Source: Pantanalinema rosaneae (GTDB lineage Bacteria > Cyanobacteriota > Cyanobacteriia > Leptolyngbyales > Leptolyngbyaceae). Taken from it: a stretch of 64,000 nucleotides of DNA. The stretch covers positions 1 to 64,000 of the forward strand of contig NZ_JBLZFZ010000017.1 of assembly GCF_050753385.1 (NCBI RefSeq), in the 5' to 3' direction. The notes under the pieces were generated by a model. The model ran no database searches. It had not been told where the DNA came from and saw only the letters and a program-made list of their open reading frames with translations. Below are positions 1-9,172 of the stretch, piece after piece; within the stretch, counting starts at the first letter, position 1, and each line of letters opens with the position of its first letter. Position numbers and translations under genes: made by a program.

Positions 1-19
1 AGATGTGTATAAGAGACAG
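1..19. other. Tn5/Nextera mosaic end (library adaptor)
   Basis: The first 19 bases read AGATGTGTATAAGAGACAG, identical to the hyperactive Tn5 mosaic end used in tagmentation libraries. It lies exactly at the sequence end, and the coding sequence that follows runs into it without a stop. This is leftover adaptor, not biology, so the true genomic sequence begins at about base 20. Confidence 0.97.
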
Positions 20-906
20 GGTGAGGATGGGGTGGGGGAGAGGGGGAAGTGGAGGGTGAGATCAAGTAGGGAGTTGAGCGATCGCTGGACTTGTTTAGCT
101 GTCAGCAATTGTTTACGACGATCAGGTTGCAATAGGGTTTGTAGGAGTTGAGCAAAGGCAGGATGGACGATCGCCTGATCTTGCCAGTGCCAGCCTTGCG
201 TTTTGGGATCAAACAGGTGTTCGGGTTCCTGTCCTGTCAGGAGGGCGATCGCCACCACGGCTAAGGCATATAGATCCCATTGGGGATTGCTTGGAGTAGA
301 TGGCTTTAGGTGAGGCGGAGCATAGTAATTCGGTGGGCAGGGAGAATCTGGATCGTCCAGATGGAGTTGCAATTGGGCAAGCAGAGCTGGATTTAAGCCA
401 ACGTTAATTAAGACGGGTAACTGGTCGGCATGGCGCAGAATAATGCTATCAAGGCTGAGATTCTGATGAATGACTCCTGAACAGTGTAGATAGGCAAGCA
501 CAGGCAAAATTTGACTCAGGAGCGCCATCACTTCCATCTGAGAAAAGCATTGGGATTGCTGGCGGCGTTCCTCTAGCAGCAACCCACAACTTTTACCCTG
601 GATATATTGCCGGACTAAGTAAAGTTGGCGATCGTGAATAATTACGCCTCGGAATCGCGCTAGTTGAGGATGGTACAAGTCGTAGAGAATGGCGATTTCA
701 TCCTGAATCCACTGTTTGAGAAATTCCAGGGAGGTCGTGGCTGAATCAGCAGGAATTAGCTCCTTCAGGACACACAGTTCGTTGTAGCGCTGGTGATCCT
801 GTGCCAGATAAGTCTGTCCCCAGCGCCCCTGTGCCGCTATTGCCATAACTCGATAGCGGTTCTGTAATAGAGTTCCAGGCTCCAGGGGGGTTAGCATGGG
901 TGGCAT
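20..906 (-). CDS. Ser/Thr kinase-like pseudokinase, 3' end missing
   Basis: This protein kinase fold looks catalytically dead. Numbered from an ATG at 906 (a second in-frame ATG lies at 897), the ATP-binding lysine is kept (K48 in VLKEL). The glycine loop is degenerate (AQGRWG), the catalytic HRD is HQN (about residues 147-149), and the metal-binding DFG is NVG (about 168-170). The frame stays open to base 20 and runs into adaptor sequence, so the C-terminus, and any membrane segment or sensor domain, is missing. The opening of the domain (NELCVLKE) closely resembles the active kinase encoded 107 bases upstream in the same direction, which suggests duplication followed by loss of activity. 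A scaffold or allosteric role is inference; the coding call itself is strong. Confidence 0.85.
78..85. repeat. HIP1 octamer (example of many)
   Basis: GCGATCGC occurs here and, by eye, many tens of times across the window (for instance 245-252 and 1447-1454), both within genes and between them. HIP1 is a hallmark of many cyanobacterial genomes. This entry marks one instance for reference. Confidence 0.9.
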
Positions 907-1013
907 AGACAAAGTTGCCGCTGCTCAATGCCTTGCTCGGTCATTAGTAGCGGTTAATCAGAACTTATGTACTATTTTTACTGTAACACTGTCATCCCAA
1001 ATCGATCGCGATT

Positions 1014-3107
1014 TTAGTTCGCTGGCGGGACTGGCTCATCGGTAGCCGTCGGGGAGGGATTGGCAGGTGGGGCTGGCTCGGAATTAGGAGTGGTGACATC
1101 ATCCGCTGCCGCTAAATCGATCGCATAATCTATCGGTTGGGTTGCCTCAGAAACCACCACAATTTCATATAACCCCGAAGCCGCCAGTTTGCCCGACCAC
1201 TCGGTTTCTTGAGAGTGATCTAAAAGGGGGGGCGATTGACTCGTCGGTGGATACAGGGACAATCGGATGGATTGCTCGGCAGCCTGTAATCGTAACCGCA
1301 GCACTTGATCCTGACTAAATTTAGCGGTGTATGCCTTACCCGCACCTGGTTGTAAGCGCCCCGTCACCTGATGACTGAAATTACCGGACTGAAACTGAAT
1401 CCGCTCTAACGTACTACCAGACTGTAATGCCTTCAGTTGATCGACAGCGATCGCCTGCCAAACTTGCCCGATCGGTTGCTGTAGCAGATTCTGCGTCCGG
1501 GGTGGGTCGGGAAATAAGTAGAAAAATCGGGCATCGGTGAGGTCATTTAACGCCCGACTGCTAAGGTTCAGTTGATTCACAGCGGTCTGGCGCTGGCTGA
1601 CATCGGCGGTCGTGTATTGTCCTAACCGCGATCGCGCCTCTGGACTCAAGGTTTTTAACTGATCCAGATATTGCAGCGCAATCTTGTCCCAGTCTGCCCG
1701 GAGATCCTCGTCCTCTGAATCCGTCCCCAACTGCCGCCCTGCTAATTCGGGATGACGCTGATAAAAGGTTTGATTCACTAACTTAGAGAAAAAGCCATTA
1801 TCAATTCCCAGTTGCGATCGGCGTTGGTTAATTTCCTGTTTCCGCTGTTGTTCCGCCTGGGAAAACTCTGGGTCGGTTGCTCCATTGTCGATCGGGGGAG
1901 TAGTGGGTGGGGTCGTTGGCTGATTCGGTAACGGTAAGAAATCTCGGGCACCATACCAGATGCCACCAACGGTAGCTCCAGCCATCAGCAAGAGAATCAG
2001 TGGCGTTAACCACCCTGAGGAACGACGCGGAGACGGTGGATCAGGTGTGATCGGCTCGGTCGCTCGATAATGATGCGTGACAGCTATATCCGGGTCGGGA
2101 TCAGGCACTGATGGCTGGTGCGTCACTGGGGGTTGAGTATATTGCCCATTCCCTCTAGCGGCGGTCTGCCCTGATAAAGCCTGTAACACCGCTTGAGCCG
2201 ACTGAAATCGTCGTTCTGGATAGGGAGCAAGCATCTGATCCAACACACCAACTAAGGCTGGACTGAGACTGACTTGCCGTTGCCAGCGGCGGCGATCGCC
2301 CTGCAATAGTTCTAGGGGTTGCTGTCCCGTTAACAACACTAAAACGGTGACTGCCAGAGCATACAAATCACTATGGGGAAATACTTCTCCATCCTCCATC
2401 TGCTCAGCCGGAGCATAACCAATTTTGCCTAAGCGTGTGGCAATTGGAGCGATCGGTTGATACATGACGGACATGACTTCCGCCGCCACCTGCTTCACGC
2501 CACCAAAGTCAATCAATATTGGCAACCCATCGGCATCCCGCTGCATCAGGTTATCGGGAGAAATATCGCGGTGAACGACTCCAAGACTATGGATGTAGTT
2601 CAATACGGGCAAAATCTGCAACAGCAGTTGTGTGACTTCTGCTTCAGTAAAAGCCTGCCCCTGCTGTAAGCGGGTTTGCAAGAGCGCTTGATAGGTCTGC
2701 CCCGCCACATAATCCTGCACCAGAAACAGTTTGCCCTGCCCCTGGATCTCTGCCCGGAATAACTCCCGGAAGCGCGGAATCTGAGGATGCTGAAGTTGAT
2801 ACAAAATTCCAGCTTCGCGGCTAAATAACTCCTGTGCCTTCTCCAATGCCTGACTGCCCTGCATCTGCGGTGCAAATTCCTTCAAGACACAGAGTTCATT
2901 AAACCGATGGGTATCGGCAGCTAAATAGGTGCGACCAAAACCGCCATGCCCCAACTCCTGCATAACGTGATAGCGCCAGCCGAGAATTTCTCCCCCGATC
3001 GCCGCCTGATTGACCGCACCACCGGAATTTAACACTTCACCACACAGGCGACAAAACCGACTATCGATCGCATTGGCATGTCCCTGGCTGCAATAAAGGG
3101 GATTCAT
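1014..3107 (-). CDS. Membrane-anchored Ser/Thr protein kinase with zinc-ribbon-like N-terminus
   Basis: 697 residues. The N-terminus carries a CxxxH...CxxC motif (C6, H10, C19, C22), a zinc-ribbon-like start common in cyanobacterial Pkn2-type kinases. The kinase domain spans about 46-310 with an intact glycine loop GHGGFG (53-58), K76, HRD (179-181), DFG (200-202) and an activation segment ending in YAPAEQ. A proline-rich linker leads to one membrane segment at about 366-385. The C-terminal third is probably extracytoplasmic and ends in a beta-rich module of the kind seen in other cyanobacterial kinases, followed by a Pro/Thr tail. It starts 9 bases after the preceding membrane-protein gene and is followed by the pseudokinase, so the three may be co-transcribed. 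Substrates are unknown. Confidence 0.92.
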   Translation of the reverse strand: MNPLYCSQGHANAIDSRFCRLCGEVLNSGGAVNQAAIGGEILGWRYHVMQELGHGGFGRTYLAADTHRFNELCVLKEFAPQMQGSQALEKAQELFSREAGILYQLQHPQIPRFRELFRAEIQGQGKLFLVQDYVAGQTYQALLQTRLQQGQAFTEAEVTQLLLQILPVLNYIHSLGVVHRDISPDNLMQRDADGLPILIDFGGVKQVAAEVMSVMYQPIAPIATRLGKIGYAPAEQMEDGEVFPHSDLYALAVTVLVLLTGQQPLELLQGDRRRWQRQVSLSPALVGVLDQMLAPYPERRFQSAQAVLQALSGQTAARGNGQYTQPPVTHQPSVPDPDPDIAVTHHYRATEPITPDPPSPRRSSGWLTPLILLLMAGATVGGIWYGARDFLPLPNQPTTPPTTPPIDNGATDPEFSQAEQQRKQEINQRRSQLGIDNGFFSKLVNQTFYQRHPELAGRQLGTDSEDEDLRADWDKIALQYLDQLKTLSPEARSRLGQYTTADVSQRQTAVNQLNLSSRALNDLTDARFFYLFPDPPRTQNLLQQPIGQVWQAIAVDQLKALQSGSTLERIQFQSGNFSHQVTGRLQPGAGKAYTAKFSQDQVLRLRLQAAEQSIRLSLYPPTSQSPPLLDHSQETEWSGKLAASGLYEIVVVSEATQPIDYAIDLAAADDVTTPNSEPAPPANPSPTATDEPVPPAN

Positions 3108-3116
3108 GAAACAGCG

Positions 3117-3872
3117 TTATTCTAGTTCTGATGATTCTTCGGCAACCACCTCTGTTGTAGTCAACTCTGGGCTAGTTGTCACGGAATTGGGAGTCGAATC
3201 ACCCACACTTGCCGTCGCCACACTCACTGGGGCCGGAACAGGCACTAGCGGAATCTTCTTCAACCGTAAGCCAACACTGGTAAACCCTTGCCGTACTTGT
3301 TCCACTGGACAGGGAGGGGTTGCCAAAAATGCGGCATTACTGGTCAACAGTACCCCCACAACACTAGCCGGAACCTGGACAAACAAATTTGCCCCGAAAA
3401 AGCCGATCGCGGCCATCGCTAATCCGACCCAACGCGACTCTGGCAAAAAGGCTGGAACAGCAGTCGCGGCGATTGGAGCCGTGTAATAAAGTTGCCGCAA
3501 TAGAGTCAGTAGACCAAAGGCAACTAATACCGAGAAGATGCGAGTCCGAGGCGATTTAAATAAAGTGAGTAACCGTCGTTGATCTTCCGTCAGAGCATCC
3601 GGTTTAACAGCAAGGATCAGCAAACTGAAGATGGAAAACGGACGTTGCCACTGCATCCAGAAAATTGGGGCAACGCCAATCACCCCAATTAGCAACAGTT
3701 CTAACCACGGAGGTAACACCGGATCCCCGATCGCCAGCCCCAGCCAGCACAACTCAATCCAGATTGGTACCGTGGCTAAACCTGCCAGATGAATCCACAA
3801 ATAAGGGTCAGACCAAAAGGAACGCATCGCTTCAATTACCCGACGAAACCCATGCTCAGTATAGAGCGTCAC
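3117..3872 (-). CDS. Low-complexity-tail membrane protein
   Basis: 251 residues starting at GTG, with a GAGG element just upstream. Several hydrophobic stretches (about 29-48, 53-70, 80-90, 110-126, 145-175) predict a multi-pass inner-membrane protein. From about residue 205 the sequence turns into a Val/Thr/Ser/Pro/Glu-rich tail ending in acidic residues. This matches the cyanobacterial proteins annotated as low-complexity-tail membrane proteins, whose function is not established. Its stop lies 9 bases before the kinase start on the same strand, so co-expression is likely. It could be a partner or target of the kinase, but that is inference from position only. Confidence 0.8.
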   Translation of the reverse strand: MTLYTEHGFRRVIEAMRSFWSDPYLWIHLAGLATVPIWIELCWLGLAIGDPVLPPWLELLLIGVIGVAPIFWMQWQRPFSIFSLLILAVKPDALTEDQRRLLTLFKSPRTRIFSVLVAFGLLTLLRQLYYTAPIAATAVPAFLPESRWVGLAMAAIGFFGANLFVQVPASVVGVLLTSNAAFLATPPCPVEQVRQGFTSVGLRLKKIPLVPVPAPVSVATASVGDSTPNSVTTSPELTTTEVVAEESSELE

Positions 3873-3973
3873 TTACCTCGATCGAGGTTAAGAAACTGGC
3901 ATTCCTGTTAACCAAATTTAGCCGCAGGATAGAGACACCTGATTCCCCTGGTCGTCCCTATCCTCTCTATTCA

Positions 3974-4231
3974 CTAATTGGCGGTATCACCAAATCCAGA
4001 AGCTTGTCGCTGCTGCTTCATCACCTGCAACTGCTGGAACAGGGTATCCGCTTCCGCTTGAAGATGGAGAAACTTCACCTGTTGATCAATTCGATATTGC
4101 GCCTTCATCGCTTCCAGTACCCGCGACTGGCGATCAGCCTGAACCGCTTTGCCCGTTGTAGCGATGGGGCGATCGAGGACAGCGGTACTGGAATTTGCCG
4201 AACGATCCGTTGTCAAGGTTTGACTAGTCAT
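3974..4231 (-). CDS. Small coiled-coil hypothetical protein
   Basis: 85 residues. The first 35 are Ser/Thr/Ala-rich and probably disordered. Residues 36-78 form a heptad-like helix rich in Gln, Leu and Lys (LHLQAEADTLFQQLQVMKQQ). There is no signal peptide, cysteine or known catalytic motif. Codon use matches the neighbours and the ATG at 4231 is the only sensible start. It is the most upstream gene of the leftward group; about 100 bases separate it from the membrane protein. The function is not recognised. Confidence 0.6.
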   Translation of the reverse strand: MTSQTLTTDRSANSSTAVLDRPIATTGKAVQADRQSRVLEAMKAQYRIDQQVKFLHLQAEADTLFQQLQVMKQQRQASGFGDTAN

Positions 4232-4486
4232 TTTTACTCACTTACACCACAGGGGTTATATTAACTTGATCTTTACAAAAGATTCTACGGGAAAGAATCA
4301 ATATGTAAAGGTTTTCTAACTGGCTAATTCCTCCCTGGTTATCCTGAATTGCGTCAGAACATCAAGCTACGTGGCGCAAACAGGTGAGTTTTATGCCCAG
4401 CGAGGGGGGTAGATACAGAGGGGGAGGGAGGATCATTAGGGAATCAGGGTACACTAAGATCTGCCCTTTGTGATGGTACATTTCCT

Positions 4487-5614
4487 GTGACTGTAAGTCT
4501 GTCTGCTAGTTCCCCAAATCAGTTTACCGATGCTCAACCGGCACCCCAGCCAGCAACACGCGGTTGGCAAGGGCTGATTGAGACCTATCGGCAGTATTTG
4601 CCTGTAACCGATCAAACTCCCGTCGTGACGCTGTTGGAGGGCAATACGCCCCTGATCCCTGTGCCCGCGATCGCCGAGCAGATTGGCAGACAGGTTAAGG
4701 TTTGGGTCAAGTACGACGGCTTAAATCCCACGGGTAGCTTCAAAGACCGGGGCATGACGATGGCGATCTCCAAAGCCAAGGAAGCTGGAGCTACAGCGGT
4801 GATCTGTGCCAGTACCGGCAATACTTCGGCGGCGGCAGCAGCCTATGCCCGTCGGGGCGGTATGAGAGCCTTTGTGTTAATTCCTGATGGTTACGTTGCT
4901 CTAGGTAAACTAGCCCAAGCTTTGGTTTATGGCGCTGAAGTGTTAGCCATTCGAGGCAACTTTGACCAGGCTTTAGCCGCCGTCCGCGAAATTTCCAACC
5001 AATATCCCGTCACGCTGGTTAACTCCGTTAATCCTTATCGCTTAGAAGGACAGAAGACGGCTGCCTTTGAAATTGTCGATGTGCTGGGGGATGCTCCCGA
5101 TTGGCTCTGCATTCCGGTGGGTAACGCTGGTAATATCACCGCCTATTGGATGGGCTTTAACCAATACCACCAGGAACACCGCTGCACCAAATTACCTCGG
5201 ATGATGGGCTTCCAGGCGGCAGGAGCGGCTCCGTTGATTTCTGGACAGGTCGTGCAACATCCAGAAACGATCGCCACGGCTATCCGCATCGGGAATCCTG
5301 CCAACTGGGAACGGGCGATCGCGGCCCGAGATGCTAGCCAGGGCAGTTTCGCTGCGGTCACAGATGAAGAAATTCTAGCGGCTTACCGCTTACTGGCTTC
5401 CCATGAAGGCGTGTTCTGTGAGCCTGCCAGTGCGGCTTCTGTCGCTGGTCTATTGAAAGTGAAAGATCAAGTCCCGACGGGAGCCAATGTCGTCTGTGTG
5501 CTGACAGGCAATGGACTAAAAGATCCCGATACAGCGATCAAGCATTGCGAAAATCCCTTAAAGCAAGGGATTGAACCCGATGTAGCGTCGGTCGCCAAGG
5601 CAATGGGTTTCTAA
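4487..5614 (+). CDS. thrC: Threonine synthase
   Basis: 375 residues. This PLP enzyme of fold type II converts O-phosphohomoserine to threonine and phosphate, the last step of threonine synthesis. The PLP lysine is K86 in TGSFKDRGM. ASTGNTSAAAAAYA and a glycine-rich phosphate-binding loop (PVGNAGNITAYW) follow as expected. The N-terminal extension of about 25 Ser/Ala/Pro-rich residues is typical of cyanobacterial copies. Translation starts at GTG 4487; the ATG 15 bases upstream is in another frame and stops at once. The gene stands alone on the plus strand, so it is probably monocistronic. Confidence 0.95.
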   Translation: MTVSLSASSPNQFTDAQPAPQPATRGWQGLIETYRQYLPVTDQTPVVTLLEGNTPLIPVPAIAEQIGRQVKVWVKYDGLNPTGSFKDRGMTMAISKAKEAGATAVICASTGNTSAAAAAYARRGGMRAFVLIPDGYVALGKLAQALVYGAEVLAIRGNFDQALAAVREISNQYPVTLVNSVNPYRLEGQKTAAFEIVDVLGDAPDWLCIPVGNAGNITAYWMGFNQYHQEHRCTKLPRMMGFQAAGAAPLISGQVVQHPETIATAIRIGNPANWERAIAARDASQGSFAAVTDEEILAAYRLLASHEGVFCEPASAASVAGLLKVKDQVPTGANVVCVLTGNGLKDPDTAIKHCENPLKQGIEPDVASVAKAMGF

Positions 5615-5682
5615 AACGTCAATTGGGGGATAGGACATCACTAGCCGATTCCTCATCCCTGATAGGCTTGGCAAGCAGGTCG

Positions 5683-6132
5683 TTAATCCCGATCGCGTTG
5701 TTCTTTGGTAAATTGAGCGATCGCGTCTCCTAGCGCCGTGGTTAAACTTTTCCGGGTTTGGATATGCGCCGTCTGTTCCTGTTGCAAGGCTTTAGTTAGG
5801 CGATCGCATTCTGCCAGCGCTTTGACTAACTCCGCCTGTAACTCTGGAACCGTTTGCCAGTGGCTCACTTCTGCCTGAAGTCCAGAGACATCGATCGCAC
5901 TATCCAGTTCAGACAACGCTTTTTCCTGAAGTTGGCGCAGTTCTTGCTTCAATGAGTCGATCGTCTGCCGAGCCAGGTTGGCTTCCACCCGCCGTTGCTG
6001 CGCCTCCGTTTCATAGCGCTGCCGCCAGTTTGCCGCACTAGCATAGGCTTCTTCCCGCTCCTGTTTAATCTCAGCAATCTCTTGCCTCAGTGCTTGAATT
6101 TCCGCTAGCCACTGGGCAACATCCTGGCTCAT
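5683..6132 (-). CDS. Coiled-coil hypothetical protein
   Basis: 149 residues from the ATG at 6132, which has GGAG 5 bases upstream; a GTG six bases earlier is possible but less well placed. Nearly the whole protein is predicted coiled coil, with Glu/Gln/Leu heptads (IQALRQEIAEIKQERE, TIDSLKQELRQLQEKAL). The tail ends in charged residues. There is no membrane segment, signal or enzymatic motif. It lies 41 bases downstream of the DUF3181-like gene on the same strand and may share its transcript. The function is not recognised; a structural or scaffolding role would be a guess. Confidence 0.7.
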   Translation of the reverse strand: MSQDVAQWLAEIQALRQEIAEIKQEREEAYASAANWRQRYETEAQQRRVEANLARQTIDSLKQELRQLQEKALSELDSAIDVSGLQAEVSHWQTVPELQAELVKALAECDRLTKALQQEQTAHIQTRKSLTTALGDAIAQFTKEQRDRD

Positions 6133-6173
6133 GAACACACTCCATCGTGAAGGGATGTAGGTTAATTTATCCC

Positions 6174-6485
6174 TTACAGATTACGCTGAAATTCCTCTAG
6201 CAGATCCATCAGGTTCACCTGACATTGCATCGGCAGCAGATCCGCTAACGGCACTTCTCGCTTGCCACCCCCTAACTTGACGGGAATCTCTTGCAATACT
6301 TTAGTCACTTCCGCCTCAGACAGGGACTGTGAGGACAACATGGGATACAGCCGCTCAGCTAACACAGTATGCAGATGAGCATTGGACAGGTAAAGATGCC
6401 ATTTCGCGACATCGATGTAAACCGCTTCGCCAATTTCTGCGGCTAACGCTTCGATCGTTTCAGTCGTGCTAGATCTTGCCATCAT
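6174..6485 (-). CDS. DUF3181-like cyanobacterial protein
   Basis: 103 residues, soluble and mixed alpha/beta. Its body (AEIGEAVYIDVAKWHLYL and VKLGGGKREVPLADLLP) matches what I remember of DUF3181, a short family of unknown function confined to cyanobacteria. Two adjacent ATG codons follow AGGAGG; the second (6482) has the better spacing. It is expressed leftwards, probably with the coiled-coil gene behind it. No catalytic residues can be named. The family assignment comes from memory of the sequence pattern, not from a search. Confidence 0.75.
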   Translation of the reverse strand: MMARSSTTETIEALAAEIGEAVYIDVAKWHLYLSNAHLHTVLAERLYPMLSSQSLSEAEVTKVLQEIPVKLGGGKREVPLADLLPMQCQVNLMDLLEEFQRNL

Positions 6486-6575
6486 TGCCCTCCTTGAACA
6501 CAGTCCTATAGACGAGTCATCCTATGCTTGAGCCTAACAGACCCCAACCAGTTCTCCGTCCATCTTCCGACTGTT

Positions 6576-7637
6576 TTAGGATTGTCGGGCGGTTTTCCAA
6601 ACTTGCCAACTGGTAAAACTGAGCAGAGCCGTCGCCGCGATCGCGTAGCCTAAACCACTCGGCATCCCAGAGACAGCCAGTGCCACTGTACCTGCCCAAA
6701 GCGTCAAGGAATAGATGAATAACACCGCTAACCGATGGGAGAGTCCCGCTTCCAGTAACCGATGGTGTAGATGACGTTTATCGGCAACAAACGGGGATTG
6801 CCCACGTCGCAGGCGATCGAGAATCACCGCCGACATATCCAAAATGGGAACGGCGAGAATCACATAGGGCAGGACAACGGCGATCGTCACCGCTACTGTA
6901 GTCACCCCTTTAACTAACCCGATTACCCCAATTCCTGCCAGGGTAAAGCCCATAAAATAAGCACCACCATCCCCCATAAAAATTTGGGCAGGATTGAAGT
7001 TATAGCGTAGGAAGCTGAGGGAACCACCTGCCAGCGCCGCCGCAATCAAGGCAGCCGCCGGTTGTTTCATAAACAGGCTGACAAACAACATGACGACGGC
7101 AGAAATTCCACACACTCCCGCCGCCAGGCCATCCAGCCCATCAATCCAGTTAATCGCATTTGCCATCCCCACCAGCCAGATCACGGTAATGGGCAAACTA
7201 ATCCAATCGGCTAACTGCACTAAGCCCAACCCTGGAATGGTGAGGAAGTCAATCTGTACCCCAACCCCCCAAGCCAACGTCGCCACAATTACCTGAGCGA
7301 TCAGTCGAGACAGCGGTGACAACCCATACAGGTCATCCGCTAGCCCAATCAGGAAAAAGGCAATGCCCCCGATCGTCACGCCCCAGACCTCATACTCTTT
7401 ATTGGGAGGCAGGATGCCAAATCCTCCTAACCACCAAACCATTAAGAGGGCAATCAGCGTACCGAGGAAAATGGATACCCCGCCCAACCGCACCATCGGT
7501 CGTTTATGGATCTTCCGTCCGCCCGGTTTATCAAATCGTCCACTTTTCAGACCCAGCTTTTTGACAATGGGCGTACTCCACAGCACGACGGCGGCAGAAA
7601 CCAAAAATGCAATCAGGTGATACCAGTGTTGACTCAT
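6576..7637 (-). CDS. WecA/MraY-type polyprenyl-phosphate sugar-1-phosphate transferase
   Basis: 353 residues from the ATG at 7637; a TTG at 7661 would add eight residues. This polytopic enzyme (about ten membrane segments) moves a sugar-1-phosphate from a UDP-sugar to undecaprenyl phosphate, starting a surface polysaccharide or wall lipid-linked intermediate. Diagnostic cytosolic motifs are present: GLADDLYGL (catalytic Asp pair), NAINWIDGLDGLAAG, MGDGGAYFMGF and the late HLHHRLL histidine loop. The early KIHKRPMVRLGG segment fits the WecA/TagO branch more than MraY proper. Neighbours give no pathway context, so the sugar is unknown. Confidence 0.88.
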   Translation of the reverse strand: MSQHWYHLIAFLVSAAVVLWSTPIVKKLGLKSGRFDKPGGRKIHKRPMVRLGGVSIFLGTLIALLMVWWLGGFGILPPNKEYEVWGVTIGGIAFFLIGLADDLYGLSPLSRLIAQVIVATLAWGVGVQIDFLTIPGLGLVQLADWISLPITVIWLVGMANAINWIDGLDGLAAGVCGISAVVMLFVSLFMKQPAAALIAAALAGGSLSFLRYNFNPAQIFMGDGGAYFMGFTLAGIGVIGLVKGVTTVAVTIAVVLPYVILAVPILDMSAVILDRLRRGQSPFVADKRHLHHRLLEAGLSHRLAVLFIYSLTLWAGTVALAVSGMPSGLGYAIAATALLSFTSWQVWKTARQS

Positions 7638-7803
7638 CTGAAACGGTAGGGTTGAGGACAAGCGTCAGGCAGCAGTGTACTACACTTCAGATAATAGTCA
7701 GCAAAGAATTGTGAATGAAATTTATTTTTTAGATGCGATCAAGGTTGAACCGCGATCGAAATGATGGGATCCGACAAAGCCAGAGTTCCCGCAACGCCAA
7801 AGC

Positions 7804-7860
7804 AGGATAGGCATCTCGACCCAAGATCATGCCATCTCGGGTATTGGCGACACCTATCCT
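7804..7860 (-). other. Inverted repeat downstream of glyA
   Basis: AGGATAGG (7804-7811) and its complement CCTATCCT (7853-7860) flank a 41-base centre just past the glyA stop. The stem is perfect but short and has no T-run, so it is a weak candidate for a 3' stem or processing site rather than a clear terminator. Confidence 0.3.
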
Positions 7861-7888
7861 TTCAGGATGATTTAATAATAAATTCCGA

Positions 7889-9172
7889 TTAGAGCAGGGC
7901 TGGAACCGGAATCGTCAGGTGGGGATATAGGGGAAACCCCTGGCACAGAGCGGCAACCCGATTGCGGCAATCTGTGGCGATCGCTTCATCTTCGGGATGC
8001 AGTAAGCGATCGGCAATAATATTAGCAATTTCCGTGAATTCGGTTGTACCCATGCCCCGGGTAGTCATGGCAGGCGAACCGAGACGTAAGCCACTGGTGA
8101 CAAAGGGTGATTCCGGATCGAACGGCACTGTATTCTTATTCGCCGTAATATTGACCGAACTCATCAACTGGTCAGCTTGTTTACCCGTCATGCCCACCGA
8201 TCGTAGATCGACCAGCATCAAATGGTTATCCGTCCCATTAGAAACGATCTTGCAACCCCGTTGTTGCAGTTGGGCTGCCATCGCCTTGGCATTCTCAATC
8301 ACCTGACCGGAATATGCCTTAAATTCCGGCTTCAGAGCTTCGCCAAAGGCAACGGCTTTTGCCGCGATCACATGTTCCAATGGACCACCCTGGCTCCCTG
8401 GGAACACCGCTTTATCAAACTTCTTGCCGAGTTCAGGGTCACGGGTCATAATCAACCCACCGCGCGGCCCCCGCAGCGTCTTGTGAGTGGTCGTCGTCAC
8501 CACATCACAATAGGGGATCGGATTTGGGTGGTGTCCGGTGGCAACCAAGCCAGCGATGTGGGCAATGTCTGCCATTAAGTAAGCACCCACTTCATCCGCG
8601 ATCGCCCGGAACTTGTCAAATTCGATCGTGCGGGAGTATGCCGAATACCCGCAAATAATTAGCTTCGGACGGTGTTGCAGTGCCAGATCCCGAATTAGAT
8701 CAAAGTCCAAACATTCGGTGTCTGGATTTACGCCATAGTGCTGCTTGTTAAACCACAGACCAGAGACATTCACTGGCGAACCGTGGGTTAAGTGCCCCCC
8801 GTGGGACAGATCCATGCCCATAAAGGTGTCACCCGGCTTCAGCAGGGCTAGAAATACCGCAAAGTTAGCCTGTGCCCCAGAGTGAGGTTGCACATTCGCA
8901 TGGGCGGCACCGAAGAGTTGCTTGACGCGATCAATCGCCAGTTGCTCGACCTGATCGACAAACTCACAACCGCCGTAGTAGCGCTTACCCGGTAGCCCCT
9001 CAGCATATTTATTAGTTAACACAGAGCCTTGTGCCGCCAGCACTGCCGCCGAGGTGAAGTTTTCGCTGGCAATCAATTCCAGGTGATCCCGTTGGCGTTG
9101 TAGTTCTTGTTGGATAAACCCGGCGATCGTGGGATCAGTTTGAGCCAGGAAATCTAAGTTAGTCTGAGTCAC
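7889..9172 (-). CDS. glyA: Serine hydroxymethyltransferase
   Basis: 427 residues, the usual length for the family. This PLP enzyme interconverts serine plus tetrahydrofolate with glycine plus methylene-tetrahydrofolate, supplying one-carbon units; in cyanobacteria it also connects with photorespiratory glycine. The PLP lysine is K231 in TTTTHKTLRGPRGG. Other hallmarks are LIASENFTS, the GYSAYSR segment and PGSQGGP. The start is GTG 9172 with GAGG 8 bases upstream; no better ATG precedes it. It is leftward and separate from the purine genes, which consume the one-carbon units it makes. Confidence 0.97.
   Translation of the reverse strand: MTQTNLDFLAQTDPTIAGFIQQELQRQRDHLELIASENFTSAAVLAAQGSVLTNKYAEGLPGKRYYGGCEFVDQVEQLAIDRVKQLFGAAHANVQPHSGAQANFAVFLALLKPGDTFMGMDLSHGGHLTHGSPVNVSGLWFNKQHYGVNPDTECLDFDLIRDLALQHRPKLIICGYSAYSRTIEFDKFRAIADEVGAYLMADIAHIAGLVATGHHPNPIPYCDVVTTTTHKTLRGPRGGLIMTRDPELGKKFDKAVFPGSQGGPLEHVIAAKAVAFGEALKPEFKAYSGQVIENAKAMAAQLQQRGCKIVSNGTDNHLMLVDLRSVGMTGKQADQLMSSVNITANKNTVPFDPESPFVTSGLRLGSPAMTTRGMGTTEFTEIANIIADRLLHPEDEAIATDCRNRVAALCQGFPLYPHLTIPVPALL

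Noticed and set aside
1..19. Possible natural transposon end
   Set aside because: It is exactly the synthetic Tn5 mosaic end, at the sequence boundary, with no transposase, partner end or target duplication.
746..928. 60-residue minus-strand frame
   Set aside because: It is another frame of the pseudokinase start; the kinase frame carries recognisable motifs.
3665..4264. 199-residue plus-strand frame
   Set aside because: It lies across two better-supported minus-strand genes and has no ribosome site or family pattern.
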